DNA of 49,675 nt from Granulosicoccus sp. (GCA_023301795.1 JALZVU010000059.1:1-49675); one strand, 5' to 3'; positions 1 to 7,996 are shown, counted from the first letter of the stretch. Numbers and translations: made by a program. The notes: a model not told the origin generated them from the sequence alone.

Positions 1-310
1 GCGCAAGGTAAGGCCCCTTAAATCGAAAATGGTAGCGATAGTCTGAGTAGGCTGTACAAAAGCCAATAAAAGTAGCCAGTACCGCTGAGCAGATAGCGAC
101 AAAAATACTATTAAGCGCTGCAGTCACCATATCAGGATCATTGAGCACCAATTGATACCAGTGCAACGTGAAGTCGCCCAAAGGAATCGTCGGGAAACGA
201 TCGGAATTGAATGAGAACACAACGCTTGCCACGATGGGGGCAAAGACAAACAGGAACAATCCGATAAGGTAGGCTTTCAGGACAAAACTGATGACGCCAT
301 CTCTGATCAC
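1..310 (-). CDS. ABC transporter permease, PotC-like (3' end beyond window)
   Basis: The first 103 residues of a second inner-membrane permease; the rest lies beyond the window edge. The start is a GTG that overlaps the TGA stop of the upstream permease (GTGA overlap), which suggests translational coupling. The visible part has one N-terminal membrane helix with LIGLFLFVFAPIVASVVFSF, then a periplasmic loop containing FTLHWYQ, then the beginning of a second helix with ALNSIFVAI. This is the usual layout of PotC/YdcV permeases of the polyamine, opine and iron ABC family. The EAA loop is not in view. It should pair with the PotB-like permease and the binding protein upstream. No ATPase gene is visible; it may lie to the left of the window. 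Confidence 0.85.
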   Translation of the reverse strand, partial: MIRDGVISFVLKAYLIGLFLFVFAPIVASVVFSFNSDRFPTIPLGDFTLHWYQLVLNDPDMVTAALNSIFVAICSAVLATFIGFCTAYSDYRYHFRFKGPYLA

Positions 311-1182
311 GACTTGGGTTTCCGGTAAGCAAACCAGATGGCTGAAAATGCTATGACAAACAAGGTTGTCATCATGCAAATGGCAACCACAGCAGCACGC
401 GGCCATTGTTGTCCGGATTTAGTGGTATCGATAATCAGTATTGACAACGTGGGAGGTGATGAGCCACCCAGGTAATAGGGGCTTATGAAATCCCCAAACG
501 ACAGGATAAAGCAGAACAGCGCACCCACCACCAGACCTATCTTTGCCAGCGGCACGATAACGGCGAAAACGGTTCGTATCCTGCCGCAGCCCAGGTTGTG
601 TGCCGCTTCGATAAGATTCCTGTCAATCTGGCTCAAGGACAGCGTCTGCAAAATAACAAGCAGCGGTATGACCAGCGTCATGAACCCCACCATGGTGCCA
701 AACGCTGTATTGAGCATCGTGTAAGGACCAAGCCCTACATACCCCAGCATTGAATTTACGATGCCAGATTCAGCGAGAATGACGTACCACGAGAACGTGC
801 GTACCAGATAGCTTGTGAAAAACGGCACGATGAGAAAAAACACAGCCCAACGTCTGACGTTTTCAGACACTTTAAACGCCAGTGCGTAGGAGGCTGGAAA
901 TGCAAGCACGGTAGCAACAACAGTGGCAAGAGCCGCCATCCCGAAGGTGTAGAAGTAGCTACTCCAGAAGAAATTCCGGGTTAGCATTCTTTCCCAACTT
1001 GCAAGATCAAATGTTTCGACCATGCGGTAATTCTTCACCAGGAAGAATGACATGGCGATCAAAAACAACAAGGGCCCAATAAAGAAAAGCGTCTGCCATA
1101 CGATGATGGGGAGCCGCCACGTCAGGGCATACTTGTCAACGCGGCTGCGTTTTCCGGGAATGTGTTGTTTGGCAAGATCCAC
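307..1182 (-). CDS. ABC transporter permease, PotB-like
   Basis: A 291-residue inner-membrane permease of the polyamine/opine/iron-type ABC importers (PotB/YdcU group). About six hydrophobic helices are visible, the first near residues 28-50. The cytoplasmic ATPase-contact loop is present as EAAHNLGCGRIRTVFAVIVP near residues 192-211, the classical EAA...G...I.LP signature. The length is normal for the family. The gene lies 80 bp downstream of the binding-protein gene and overlaps the next permease by four bases, so these are one operon. The family points to a small cationic or amino-acid-like substrate. The substrate cannot be read from the sequence. Confidence 0.9.
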   Translation of the reverse strand: MDLAKQHIPGKRSRVDKYALTWRLPIIVWQTLFFIGPLLFLIAMSFFLVKNYRMVETFDLASWERMLTRNFFWSSYFYTFGMAALATVVATVLAFPASYALAFKVSENVRRWAVFFLIVPFFTSYLVRTFSWYVILAESGIVNSMLGYVGLGPYTMLNTAFGTMVGFMTLVIPLLVILQTLSLSQIDRNLIEAAHNLGCGRIRTVFAVIVPLAKIGLVVGALFCFILSFGDFISPYYLGGSSPPTLSILIIDTTKSGQQWPRAAVVAICMMTTLFVIAFSAIWFAYRKPKS

Positions 1183-1217
1183 TTGTACTTAGGCGTGTCC
1201 GCTATCGTGTGTTCAGT

Positions 1218-1258
1218 CCCGCAGACCAGACACACGCGGCGCTGGTCTGGGGTTTTTT
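1218..1258. other. Stem-loop between binding-protein and permease genes
   Basis: CAGACCAG (1222-1229) is perfectly complementary to CTGGTCTG (1242-1249). CCC/GGG extends the stem across a one-base bulge, with a 12-base loop. On the plus strand a run of six T follows, so it reads as an intrinsic terminator for antisense transcription. On the minus strand, where the genes lie, it is a hairpin just after the binding-protein stop with no T tail. Hairpins at this place in ABC operons commonly stabilise the binding-protein part of the mRNA; that role is inferred here. Confidence 0.6.
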
Positions 1259-1262
1259 CAGT

Positions 1263-2396
1263 TTATGCGTTTTTGTAGTCAGACCAGAAGTCGTTCCAAT
1301 CTTCTAGTGACTGCTGAATGGGAATGTCGCGGTAATGGATGCGGCCTTCGTTGATCAATCTGATGGGTTCATTCACGGCGCCTTCAATCTGACCGCTGCG
1401 TTGTGCTTCCGCTGGATTAGCTGTGTTGAGAAAATCACGGCCTCCTTTGGTAACACAGAACGCAGGATAAGCAGCCATCTCTGTCGAGCGCAACTGGCCT
1501 TCTGGCGTCAACATATGCTGGATGAATTTCTTGACCTCATCCGCTTTGGAACTGCCCTTGCCCAGTGAATAGGATTCAGTGAACTGAATACCACCTTCGG
1601 CTGGCACAACAGAGGCCACAGGTGCGCCGTCCTTCTCCAGAACGCCGGTAATCCAGTCGCCGATGCCACACATAGCCTGCATCTCACCGTTTTTCAGAGA
1701 GTTGAATGTGCCGCCATAGTCAAAGAAGCCACCTATCTGTGGTCGTAAAGACAAGGCTGTTTCCTGTATTGCCTTCCAGCCAGCATCATCCACATCCCAC
1801 AACTTTGCACCGTTACCGTTAAGCAGACTCATCATGCCAAGATTAGGCAGATGCCAGTCAAAATGACCTACCTTGCCTTCGAGTTCAGGTTTCCAGAAAC
1901 CCTTATAAGACATGGCCTCTTCAGCACTCATGGCGTTCTTGTTGTAGGAGACGCCCAGATGCCCAAAGCGCACCATGACAGAAAAGAGCTTGTCGTCGGA
2001 CCAGTGGCCCGGAAAGTTCTTGAAATCCTCGTGCAGCATGTCGTCGAAGTTATAATCAGCGGCATCAAGCTCTTCGATGTAGCCGGCAGCGTTTAGCTGC
2101 TGTACGAATTCGCCATCGGACAGAATCAGATCGTATGTTCCCGGTGGCGATTGTGAGATAAGGCCAAGCATGTTGTCCCCGCCGGCGTAATACTTAGCGT
2201 TGAATTTGACATTATTAGCCTCTTCATAGGCGCCCACTACATCGGACTCGCCATGGCCATACCAGGCAAGCATATTGATCTCTGTGGGTGCAGCTTTGGC
2301 GCTCCGAATGAAGGGCATAGCGATGCCCGCAGCTGCGGTATATTTCAGTAAATTTCGCCGTGACGAATTGACGGGCTTCTCGTTAAGCTCTTTCAT
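1263..2396 (-). CDS. ABC transporter substrate-binding protein, PotD-like, Tat-exported
   Basis: A 377-residue periplasmic binding protein of the spermidine/putrescine-type family (SBP_bac_8/PotD-like). The N-terminus carries a twin-arginine signal, SRRNLLKYTAAAG, followed by a hydrophobic stretch and an Ala-x-Ala site near residue 35, so it is probably exported folded by the Tat system. The mature part begins INMLAWYG, a typical PotD-like first strand, and ends with the usual DWNDFWSDYK helix. It is the first gene of the importer operon, after a LysR gene and a dyad resembling a LysR box. The ligand could be a polyamine, but the neighbouring phosphoribosyltransferase pair makes another nitrogen compound equally possible. 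Confidence 0.88.
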   Translation of the reverse strand: MKELNEKPVNSSRRNLLKYTAAAGIAMPFIRSAKAAPTEINMLAWYGHGESDVVGAYEEANNVKFNAKYYAGGDNMLGLISQSPPGTYDLILSDGEFVQQLNAAGYIEELDAADYNFDDMLHEDFKNFPGHWSDDKLFSVMVRFGHLGVSYNKNAMSAEEAMSYKGFWKPELEGKVGHFDWHLPNLGMMSLLNGNGAKLWDVDDAGWKAIQETALSLRPQIGGFFDYGGTFNSLKNGEMQAMCGIGDWITGVLEKDGAPVASVVPAEGGIQFTESYSLGKGSSKADEVKKFIQHMLTPEGQLRSTEMAAYPAFCVTKGGRDFLNTANPAEAQRSGQIEGAVNEPIRLINEGRIHYRDIPIQQSLEDWNDFWSDYKNA

Positions 2397-2455
2397 AATA
2401 GTGCTCTTCCGTTACGGTATTGAACCTTGATAATAAATACGCCACGCTGATTAAG

Positions 2456-2476
2456 GAAATTAATCATTTTAATTTC
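2456..2476. promoter_or_regulatory. Candidate LysR-type operator
   Basis: A perfect 8-5-8 dyad, GAAATTAA (2456-2463) and TTAATTTC (2469-2476), with T-N11-A symmetry (T2460, A2472), which is the LysR-box form. It lies between the end of the LysR gene and the start of the binding-protein gene, 60 bp upstream of the latter, where it could govern the importer promoter. The assignment to this LysR protein is inference. A weaker dyad (AAGAA 3421-3425, TTCTT 3434-3438) lies in front of the divergent pair at 3458. Confidence 0.5.
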
Positions 2477-2495
2477 ACTATAAATATAACAAATA

Positions 2496-3374
2496 TCAGC
2501 ACGATTCTTCGGTCAGATCAGAGAGAAGGTGCTTCATCCTCTCTATGAACAACAGACCGACTTCAGATACTTGCGAATGTCGATAGAAAATACCAACGTG
2601 TATTGCAGGTAGAGGCGGAAAGCCGTCACTATCGTGCAGTATTTTCATTCCTTTGAGTAAAGTTTTTTTCGTGAGTGCCGTAACGCCGAATGAGGACATG
2701 ACCGCACGTTGCAGTTCTGCTATCCCTGGCGCTGAAAACACAATGTTCCACTGGCGCCGCTCTCGCGATAACACCGACGTCATCCGCTCTCGATAAACAC
2801 AGCCCTCATGGTGCGCGATGATAGGCACCGCTTCGCACTTAGCAAGATCCAACTGATCGGAGCACACCCAAAGGGGATGCTGGCTCCAACGATGCGACAG
2901 ATACTGGTTATCTTCATCAGAAAACAGGGCAACTATTACGTCGTGCTCTCCTTTGTGCAGCTCATCGAGAAGCTTTGCTGACAAAGCACAGTGGATTTCC
3001 AGATCTGCATTGTTTGTCTCTTGCCCAAAACGCATAATCTCATCCTGCAAGTAGGCTGTTGCAAAATCTGTGGGTAGCCCCACGCGTAGTGAGCCGCTCA
3101 GAGGCTCTGCGCAAAACTGGGCAACCGCCTCATCGTTAAGTCGAAGAATTTGTCTTGCATACACCGCCAGACGTTGCCCATCATCGCTTAGCACTGATTT
3201 ATGTCCCGATTGAACCAACAGCTTTACACCGAGCAACTGTTCAAGACGCTTGATTTGAAGGCTAACGGCTGGCTGTGTTCTGCCCAATAACAGAGCAGCA
3301 CGAGTATGCCCACCCACTTCTGAAATGGTAATCAGTGTACGCAGCAGATCAGTAGGGATATTGGTGTTGGACAT
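2496..3374 (-). CDS. LysR-family transcriptional regulator
   Basis: A 292-residue LysR-type regulator. The winged helix-turn-helix covers roughly residues 5-65 and includes GHTRAALLLGRTQPAVSLQI and the following RLEQLLGVKLL. A periplasmic-binding-like effector domain follows from about residue 90 (GSLRVGLPTDFA). The length is typical. It lies upstream of the importer on the same strand and divergent from the TIM-barrel/phosphoribosyltransferase pair, so it is placed to control both. Its effector is unknown. Confidence 0.93.
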   Translation of the reverse strand: MSNTNIPTDLLRTLITISEVGGHTRAALLLGRTQPAVSLQIKRLEQLLGVKLLVQSGHKSVLSDDGQRLAVYARQILRLNDEAVAQFCAEPLSGSLRVGLPTDFATAYLQDEIMRFGQETNNADLEIHCALSAKLLDELHKGEHDVIVALFSDEDNQYLSHRWSQHPLWVCSDQLDLAKCEAVPIIAHHEGCVYRERMTSVLSRERRQWNIVFSAPGIAELQRAVMSSFGVTALTKKTLLKGMKILHDSDGFPPLPAIHVGIFYRHSQVSEVGLLFIERMKHLLSDLTEESC

Positions 3375-3457
3375 TCCAGAGAAGCGGTGTCATCGTTATT
3401 ACCCATGCTAATACAAATATAAGAATTATAAATTTCTTTTATTATGCGTTAGGCGCT

Positions 3458-4234
3458 ATGTTTAAGCTTATGAACAGAACTGAATTTCACCAGATGTTCA
3501 ATACCACGGGGCCAGTAGTGACCCCTGTGATTCACGTATTGGACGTCGCTCAGACCTCAAAAAACATCGATATCGCTCTGAATGCAGGCGTTGCCGGCGT
3601 GTTTCTGATCAATCATGACTTTCCGGTCGAACCATTTTTACCGATCGTTCGCACCATTAGAGAGCGCTATCCTGATGTGTGGCTTGGGCTCAATTTTCTT
3701 GCCGTGAACGGTGAACATGCCTTTCCTGTACTCGGCGAATTGCACAAAGAAGGATGCCCTATCGATGCTTATTGGGCAGATGATGCGTGTATCGACGAAC
3801 ATGCAGCAGCCGAGGATCAAACTCAGGCCATCAAGATTCAACAGGTGCGCGAAAGCTGCGGTTGGGATGGTTTCTATCTTGGTGGCACGTGTTTCAAAAA
3901 ACAGAGAGAAGTCAGTCCTGAGTACTATGGCCTGTCGGCAAGCCTTGCCACGCACTTTATGGATGCTGTTTGTACGTCAGGCTATGCGACAGGCATAGAA
4001 GCGGAGACCGGCAAAATCGAGGTTTTTCGCGAACATATCGGCGAACGTGTACTCGCTCTCGCCTCAGGCATTTCACCCGACAACGCCTCAACGTATTCTG
4101 ACGTTGATTGCTTTATGGTTGCCACCGGAATAAATCTGGAAGGCGATTTTTACAACATTGACACACACAGACTCGCACAATTGATGGCTATCACCCGAGA
4201 AATTGGTGAAGCCAGAGACAGGGGAACACAATGA
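3458..4234 (+). CDS. BtpA-like TIM-barrel protein
   Basis: A 258-residue cytoplasmic protein with the alternating strand/helix pattern of a TIM barrel. Short segments resemble the BtpA/SgcQ group: an N-terminal VTPVIHVLD strand, GVAGVFLINHDF, WLGLNFLA, and a C-terminal LASGISPDNA followed by DCFMVATGINLEGDFYNID, matching the family's phosphate-binding SGxTxxN and TG regions. The YWADDACIDE and GGTCFKKQRE segments look like active-site loops specific to this branch. No biochemical function is certain for the family. The next gene overlaps by four bases (ATGA) and encodes an APRT homologue, so the two probably act on the same phosphoribosyl compound. An alternative start is the ATG at 3470. Confidence 0.65.
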   Translation: MFKLMNRTEFHQMFNTTGPVVTPVIHVLDVAQTSKNIDIALNAGVAGVFLINHDFPVEPFLPIVRTIRERYPDVWLGLNFLAVNGEHAFPVLGELHKEGCPIDAYWADDACIDEHAAAEDQTQAIKIQQVRESCGWDGFYLGGTCFKKQREVSPEYYGLSASLATHFMDAVCTSGYATGIEAETGKIEVFREHIGERVLALASGISPDNASTYSDVDCFMVATGINLEGDFYNIDTHRLAQLMAITREIGEARDRGTQ

Positions 4235-4881
4235 ACACACAATCAGACACAGATTCAGCCATGGGGCCCCGCGACGATCGCTGGTATCTGTCCATCATGT
4301 CCCCCAATACCAAAGGCGACAAGTTCGCCTGGCTTGATCCAACCTCAATTTATATCAACGCACGAGCGTTCCAGGATTTACTTGATGATCTTCTGGATGA
4401 CCTGAGCTCGGTGGAATTTGATGTTGTTGCAGGACTGGATGCCATGGGATTTGTTTTAGGGGCAGGACTCGCGACCCGCCGAAATGTCGGGTTTTTACCT
4501 ATTCGCAAAGCGGGTAAGTTGTGTGTGGATACTGACAGCGTAGAGTTCGGGAACTACTCAGGCCGGATTCAGAATATGGAAATGCGTACACCGGCTTTTG
4601 CGCCGGGCACACGTGTCTTGTTAGCTGATCAGTGGATAGAGACCGGCGGAACCATAGACGGTGCAATACGATTGGTTGAACAACAGCACGGAGTTGTTGC
4701 AGGTATTACGGCCATTGCCATTGAGGAGAATGAGCGAACCCTAGGCTATCGCAAGCAATACCCTTGTGCATCGGCGGTAGTACCAGGCTCAACCTGGCAG
4801 ACTCAATGCAATGCTCAGTTTCTTGAAAGCTTCAACACGTATGAAGCCTCCAAGACATTCCCGCATGCTGGTCGCGTCTGA
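4231..4881 (+). CDS. Phosphoribosyltransferase, adenine-phosphoribosyltransferase-like
   Basis: A 216-residue type I phosphoribosyltransferase. Residues 67-97 (GLDAMGF, GFLPIRKAGKL) match the APRT pattern for the purine hood and pyrophosphate loop. The PRPP loop is at 129-141, VLLADQWIETGGT. The family normally has two acidic residues (DD) here; this protein has DQ, so one of the acidic pair is replaced. It is longer than bacterial APRT (about 180 residues) at both ends. Its start codon overlaps the stop of the TIM-barrel gene, implying coupled synthesis. It probably uses PRPP and a base, but I would not call it housekeeping apt. Confidence 0.75.
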   Translation: MNTQSDTDSAMGPRDDRWYLSIMSPNTKGDKFAWLDPTSIYINARAFQDLLDDLLDDLSSVEFDVVAGLDAMGFVLGAGLATRRNVGFLPIRKAGKLCVDTDSVEFGNYSGRIQNMEMRTPAFAPGTRVLLADQWIETGGTIDGAIRLVEQQHGVVAGITAIAIEENERTLGYRKQYPCASAVVPGSTWQTQCNAQFLESFNTYEASKTFPHAGRV

Positions 4882-4884
4882 CAC

Positions 4885-5085
4885 CCCAAGCTCTTCATCG
4901 TGTCCAGAGTATCAACGATGGTTGACCATGTCATGCCGGTAAGCATGCCAGCAACCATCAGCGTATCCAGACGCGCAACAAGGTCAGCAGGCGTTGACGC
5001 AACACATCGTCGCCTTCAATCATCTGTCGCCAGTTTGATTGCTTGATGTACATTATCGAACATGGCATGGGTGAAATTACAGCCT
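4885..5085 (-). pseudogene. Decayed reading frame, possibly a DUF1800 C-terminal remnant
   Basis: On the minus strand one frame reads protein-like with an in-frame stop. FDNVHQAIKLATDD is followed by TGA, then STPADLVARLDTLMVAG and MTWSTIVDTLDTM. The segment LVARLDTLMVAG resembles the end of DUF1800 proteins, where LVDRLxLLLxAG is common. There is no start and no body, so it can only be a remnant. This is recognition by eye. From about 5086 to 5391 I see no gene, only short unsupported frames. Confidence 0.25.
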
Positions 5086-5391
5086 AATCACTGTACGCAA
5101 CTTGACGCCTGGTTTTATGACCAAGTCGTTAGAGGGTAAAAGGACCTTGTATCTATCGAGGTTTCATGGGCCACAATATTCATCACGCTATTGGGAATAG
5201 CTTGATGATATAGAACACGAATCACAGTATCGCGCAGTAACTTGTCCCAATGCGACGCGGCAATCGGCAGGGGTACACTTTTTTTGCTTGAACCAGATAC
5301 AAAGGGTATTCTGTTTGGAGGTACCTCACACGCAGTTTGCGTGTAAACAAACGCTATAGAACAGCAGCGATTACTTTCAGTTGGAACAATA

Positions 5392-5976
5392 ATGTCCTTT
5401 TTAAAAAACACCAAGCCATTGCAACGGTTGGCATATCTGAGCTGCATGCTGTTAATCGCAGCATCACCTACTCTGCACAGTGATGAAAACCTACCTCTCG
5501 ACGTCAGCTTCGAGCTTCAGGTCTATCCAACTGGCGTGATCCCTGGGGTCAGATTCGAACTAGCCCTCGACAATCAGCAATCCATCCACATACGCCTGGG
5601 CGTTCAAGAAATACGACATGAAGACTTCGGTGTACACGATGATGAGCGTGGCGATGGCGCCGGCTTTACTCTTGGTTATAAACGGTATTTTAGCCCAGGA
5701 CTAACGGGGCCTGCGTTAAGCTTCAGAACAGATCTCTGGTTCAACTCTCTGGATTGGAGCGATGATGTCGGGACGGCATCAGAACGTCGCGGACGAACAG
5801 ATGTCACCGTGCTGCAACCAACGATTGAATTTTCGTGGCACTATCCGCTAGGCACCCAATTTTTTGTTACACCGTCTGCAGCAGCAGGATTTGAAATCAA
5901 TGTTGATACTGACGGAGAAGATGTGGGTGAGGGATTTATCATTTTAGCGGGCGTTTTACTGGGCGTGCGGTTTTAG
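5392..5976 (+). CDS. Probable outer-membrane beta-barrel protein
   Basis: A 194-residue protein of unknown function. Residues 1-29 form a signal peptide (hydrophobic LAYLSCMLLIAASPTLHS). The mature part has alternating amphipathic strands (VSFELQVYPTG, FTLGYKRYF, TIEFSWHYPLG) and ends in LLGVRF; a C-terminal Phe is the usual recognition signal for barrel assembly by BamA. Its size suits an eight-stranded barrel. The 3' end overlaps a start-less reading frame in another phase. I do not recognise a named family. Confidence 0.65.
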   Translation: MSFLKNTKPLQRLAYLSCMLLIAASPTLHSDENLPLDVSFELQVYPTGVIPGVRFELALDNQQSIHIRLGVQEIRHEDFGVHDDERGDGAGFTLGYKRYFSPGLTGPALSFRTDLWFNSLDWSDDVGTASERRGRTDVTVLQPTIEFSWHYPLGTQFFVTPSAAAGFEINVDTDGEDVGEGFIILAGVLLGVRF

Positions 5977-6379
5977 TAACATCGGCGGTGCTGGCGGCAG
6001 AGTCATTTGCACGCACTTTTATAAGCAAGGTAAGATTGATAGGGATACTTGGCGCGCCGATCTTGAATTTACAGCAAATAAACTCTCTGAAACTACAGTC
6101 AGGGGCTACCAGTATTGGGCGATACCGTACGTCAAACTTATGCGTCGGAGTCGAGTTGCAGAACGGATTAAGTACCCGATCGCTATCCACAGAGCTAACG
6201 AAATAGCTTTTCAAACAGGGTTACGCAGCCGCGGTTCAATTAGGGGTAAAGTTGTTCGCTTGCTAATGGAGCCACTGTGTTTCGTTTTGGGAACGATGGT
6301 TAGTCAGAAAGATTGGGCTCACCTTTGGGTGTCACATGCACCTGAGTTGGTGGGCAAAACAACAAGCAATGGAGCCTGA
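5948..6379 (+). pseudogene. C-terminal remnant of a conserved hypothetical protein (ICTxFYxQG type)
   Basis: An open frame of 143 codons with no ATG, GTG or TTG until an ATG at 6140, overlapping the 3' end of the barrel gene. It reads NIGGAGGRVICTHFYKQGKI, then TWRADLEFTANKLSETTVRG, WAIPYVKLMRRSRVAERI and IAIHRANEIAFQTG. I recognise this style from conserved hypothetical proteins whose glycine-rich part precedes a CTxxYxxG segment and a VRLMRRS segment; they have no known function. The N-terminal part is missing, so the gene was probably truncated when the barrel gene was placed next to it. A non-standard start is possible but less likely. Confidence 0.5.
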
Positions 6380-6380
6380 T

Positions 6381-6581
6381 ATGGTTTTCAATCGCGCTAG
6401 TGTAAAACAGGCAGTTACCGTCGCTGCGGGATCAACCGGTTTGTGTGCTATTGCCTTTTCGCTACTTGGCAGGGACTTTGGTGGGATGTTGCCCATTTCA
6501 GTCTTTTTGGCGATCCTGGCTTCAGCCATTGGGTTAGATCTACTGGGAAAACCACAGCCGCAGCCACAAAATAAAAATTAG
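6381..6581 (+). CDS. Small membrane protein of unknown function
   Basis: A 66-residue protein starting at an ATG with a good ribosome-binding site (GGAG at 6371-6374, six-base spacer), one base after the stop of the preceding remnant. It has two hydrophobic stretches (VTVAAGSTGLCAIAFSLLG; MLPISVFLAILASAIGLDLL) and a Pro/Gln-rich tail. It looks like a two-helix inner-membrane protein. Its place directly behind the truncated frame suggests they were once one operon. Confidence 0.5.
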   Translation: MVFNRASVKQAVTVAAGSTGLCAIAFSLLGRDFGGMLPISVFLAILASAIGLDLLGKPQPQPQNKN

Positions 6582-6655
6582 AGCGCTGTAGTAAAGAATT
6601 GTCCAAGTTAGCTGTGAAATTACGTGTTTTATACTTGGTCATGGCGTAAGGGTGT

Positions 6656-6675
6656 GTGGTCTTTAATTTGACCAC
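6656..6675. other. Stem-loop after the small membrane protein gene
   Basis: GTGGTC (6656-6661) pairs perfectly with GACCAC (6670-6675) around an eight-base loop, 75 bp after the small ORF and 98 bp from the end of the convergent antiporter gene. There is no T tract, so a terminator role is only possible. Confidence 0.3.
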
Positions 6676-6772
6676 TTACCCGCACAGCCTATGAGGATTG
6701 GCACTATTTGGATTTTTCTTGGATGTGACAGAGAAAGCAGTGTAGTTTCAACCGCAATAGCTAAGAACTTTC

Positions 6773-7978
6773 TCATTCACTGCTTTTTTTTTCACCAATT
6801 AACCGCGTCAGTGGCATTGAGCTGAGTCCATGCAGCAGTATGGAAAACATGACTGTCATAGACACACAGGCCAACAGCACTTCCTCGTTCGGAATATCGA
6901 ATTCGTCCATAATGATTAACGTGAACAAAATAGAGGCTAATCCGCGCGGGCCAAACCACCCCAGGAATAGCTTTTCACGAACTGGCAAACCGGTACCCCA
7001 TAACGACACGTAAATGGAGACCATGCGGATAACGGTGAGGAAGGCTAGCCCTAATACTACAGAGCGCCATGACATGTGCAGAATTCCCTCAGGCAATAAA
7101 AATGCGCCAAAGATAAAAAAGGAACTCATCGTCAGCAGTTGACCGGCGCCTTCCATAAACTCGCTGATAAAGTGAATGTCATGGCGGAAGGTATTACCAA
7201 ACACCATGCCCGCTACAAAGGCGGCGATAAACCCGTTACCCTGCAGATGTTCAGCCAGCACAAATGCCAGAAAAGCAGCACAGATAAACACCACCCCTGC
7301 TGCCGGCTCTGCCATGCCGTCGCGAGATTCTGACCAGTCCATCGCTTTCGCCAGACACCAACCCACCCCAATACCCGTCAAAGGCCCTAAGGTAAGCTGC
7401 AATATCACGCTCATTGCCAAGTTATCGGTGCCGTGGCCAGCTGCCGCCCCAGTGGATGCAAGGATAGCTCCCAGCAACACAAACGGCAGAGCCAAGCCAT
7501 CGTTAAGACCGCTCTCAACATTAATAGTCTGGCTAAGGTGCTTTGGCACATCGGGACTGGAAACCACTGCTTGCCCCAATGCTGCATCAGTGGGAGTCAA
7601 GACGGCGGCGGTGAGTAATGCCAGCGCAAGCCCTGAAGCAGGACTGACCATATAAGCGATGAGCGTTCCCAGCGTGATACTCAATGGCAAACCGATAACC
7701 AGCATGCGTGCAGGAATTCTCCAGCTTTTGCGCAGCTGCTGAAAACGCACATGGCTGGCGTCAGTAAACAGAATGAGCACCAAGGTTATCTCAGCGAGTA
7801 GCCGCTTGCCTTCGTGGATGATCACGGGGTCTGAATTGGCATGGAGTGGCCCAGTAAGAACATAGCCAAGCACCATGAATATTATTGGCAAGGTGAGAAC
7901 GGTTCGATCCACCCATTTACTGAGCAGCGAATAAACCACAAAGGCTGACAGTACTATCAATAATATTTCGGCGTTCAT
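6773..7978 (-). CDS. Cation:proton antiporter, CPA1/NhaP-like
   Basis: A 401-residue inner-membrane protein with about 12 helices, the core of the CPA1 Na+(K+)/H+ antiporters. Family hallmarks are visible: LLTAAVLTPTDAALGQAVV near residues 121-139 (the unwound TPTD helix), ESGLNDGLALPFVLLGA near 155-171 (the Asn-Asp pair that carries ions) and the late GWFGPRGLASILF helix with its conserved Arg. There is no large cytoplasmic tail. It should exchange internal cations for protons and control pH or sodium, fitting a marine cell. It seems monocistronic; downstream lies a small membrane protein gene on the opposite strand. Confidence 0.9.
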   Translation of the reverse strand: MNAEILLIVLSAFVVYSLLSKWVDRTVLTLPIIFMVLGYVLTGPLHANSDPVIIHEGKRLLAEITLVLILFTDASHVRFQQLRKSWRIPARMLVIGLPLSITLGTLIAYMVSPASGLALALLTAAVLTPTDAALGQAVVSSPDVPKHLSQTINVESGLNDGLALPFVLLGAILASTGAAAGHGTDNLAMSVILQLTLGPLTGIGVGWCLAKAMDWSESRDGMAEPAAGVVFICAAFLAFVLAEHLQGNGFIAAFVAGMVFGNTFRHDIHFISEFMEGAGQLLTMSSFFIFGAFLLPEGILHMSWRSVVLGLAFLTVIRMVSIYVSLWGTGLPVREKLFLGWFGPRGLASILFTLIIMDEFDIPNEEVLLACVSMTVMFSILLHGLSSMPLTRLIGEKKSSE

Positions 7979-7996
7979 CGGGAGCTCTTTTGTACC

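Noticed and set aside
1218-1258. Terminator of the binding-protein mRNA
   Set aside because: The T run lies on the plus-strand side, so it cannot act as an intrinsic terminator for the minus-strand operon; it is kept only as a stem-loop.
4231-4881. Housekeeping adenine phosphoribosyltransferase (apt)
   Set aside because: The APRT pattern is clear, but the altered PRPP loop, extra length and coupling with a TIM-barrel gene argue against the standard enzyme.
5115-5447. 110-codon minus-strand frame
   Set aside because: It covers the start and ribosome site of the barrel gene, has no motif and is unlike protein in composition.
7176-7655. 159-codon plus-strand frame antisense to the antiporter
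   Set aside because: It is the shadow of a clearly conserved antiporter coding region, with no ribosome site.
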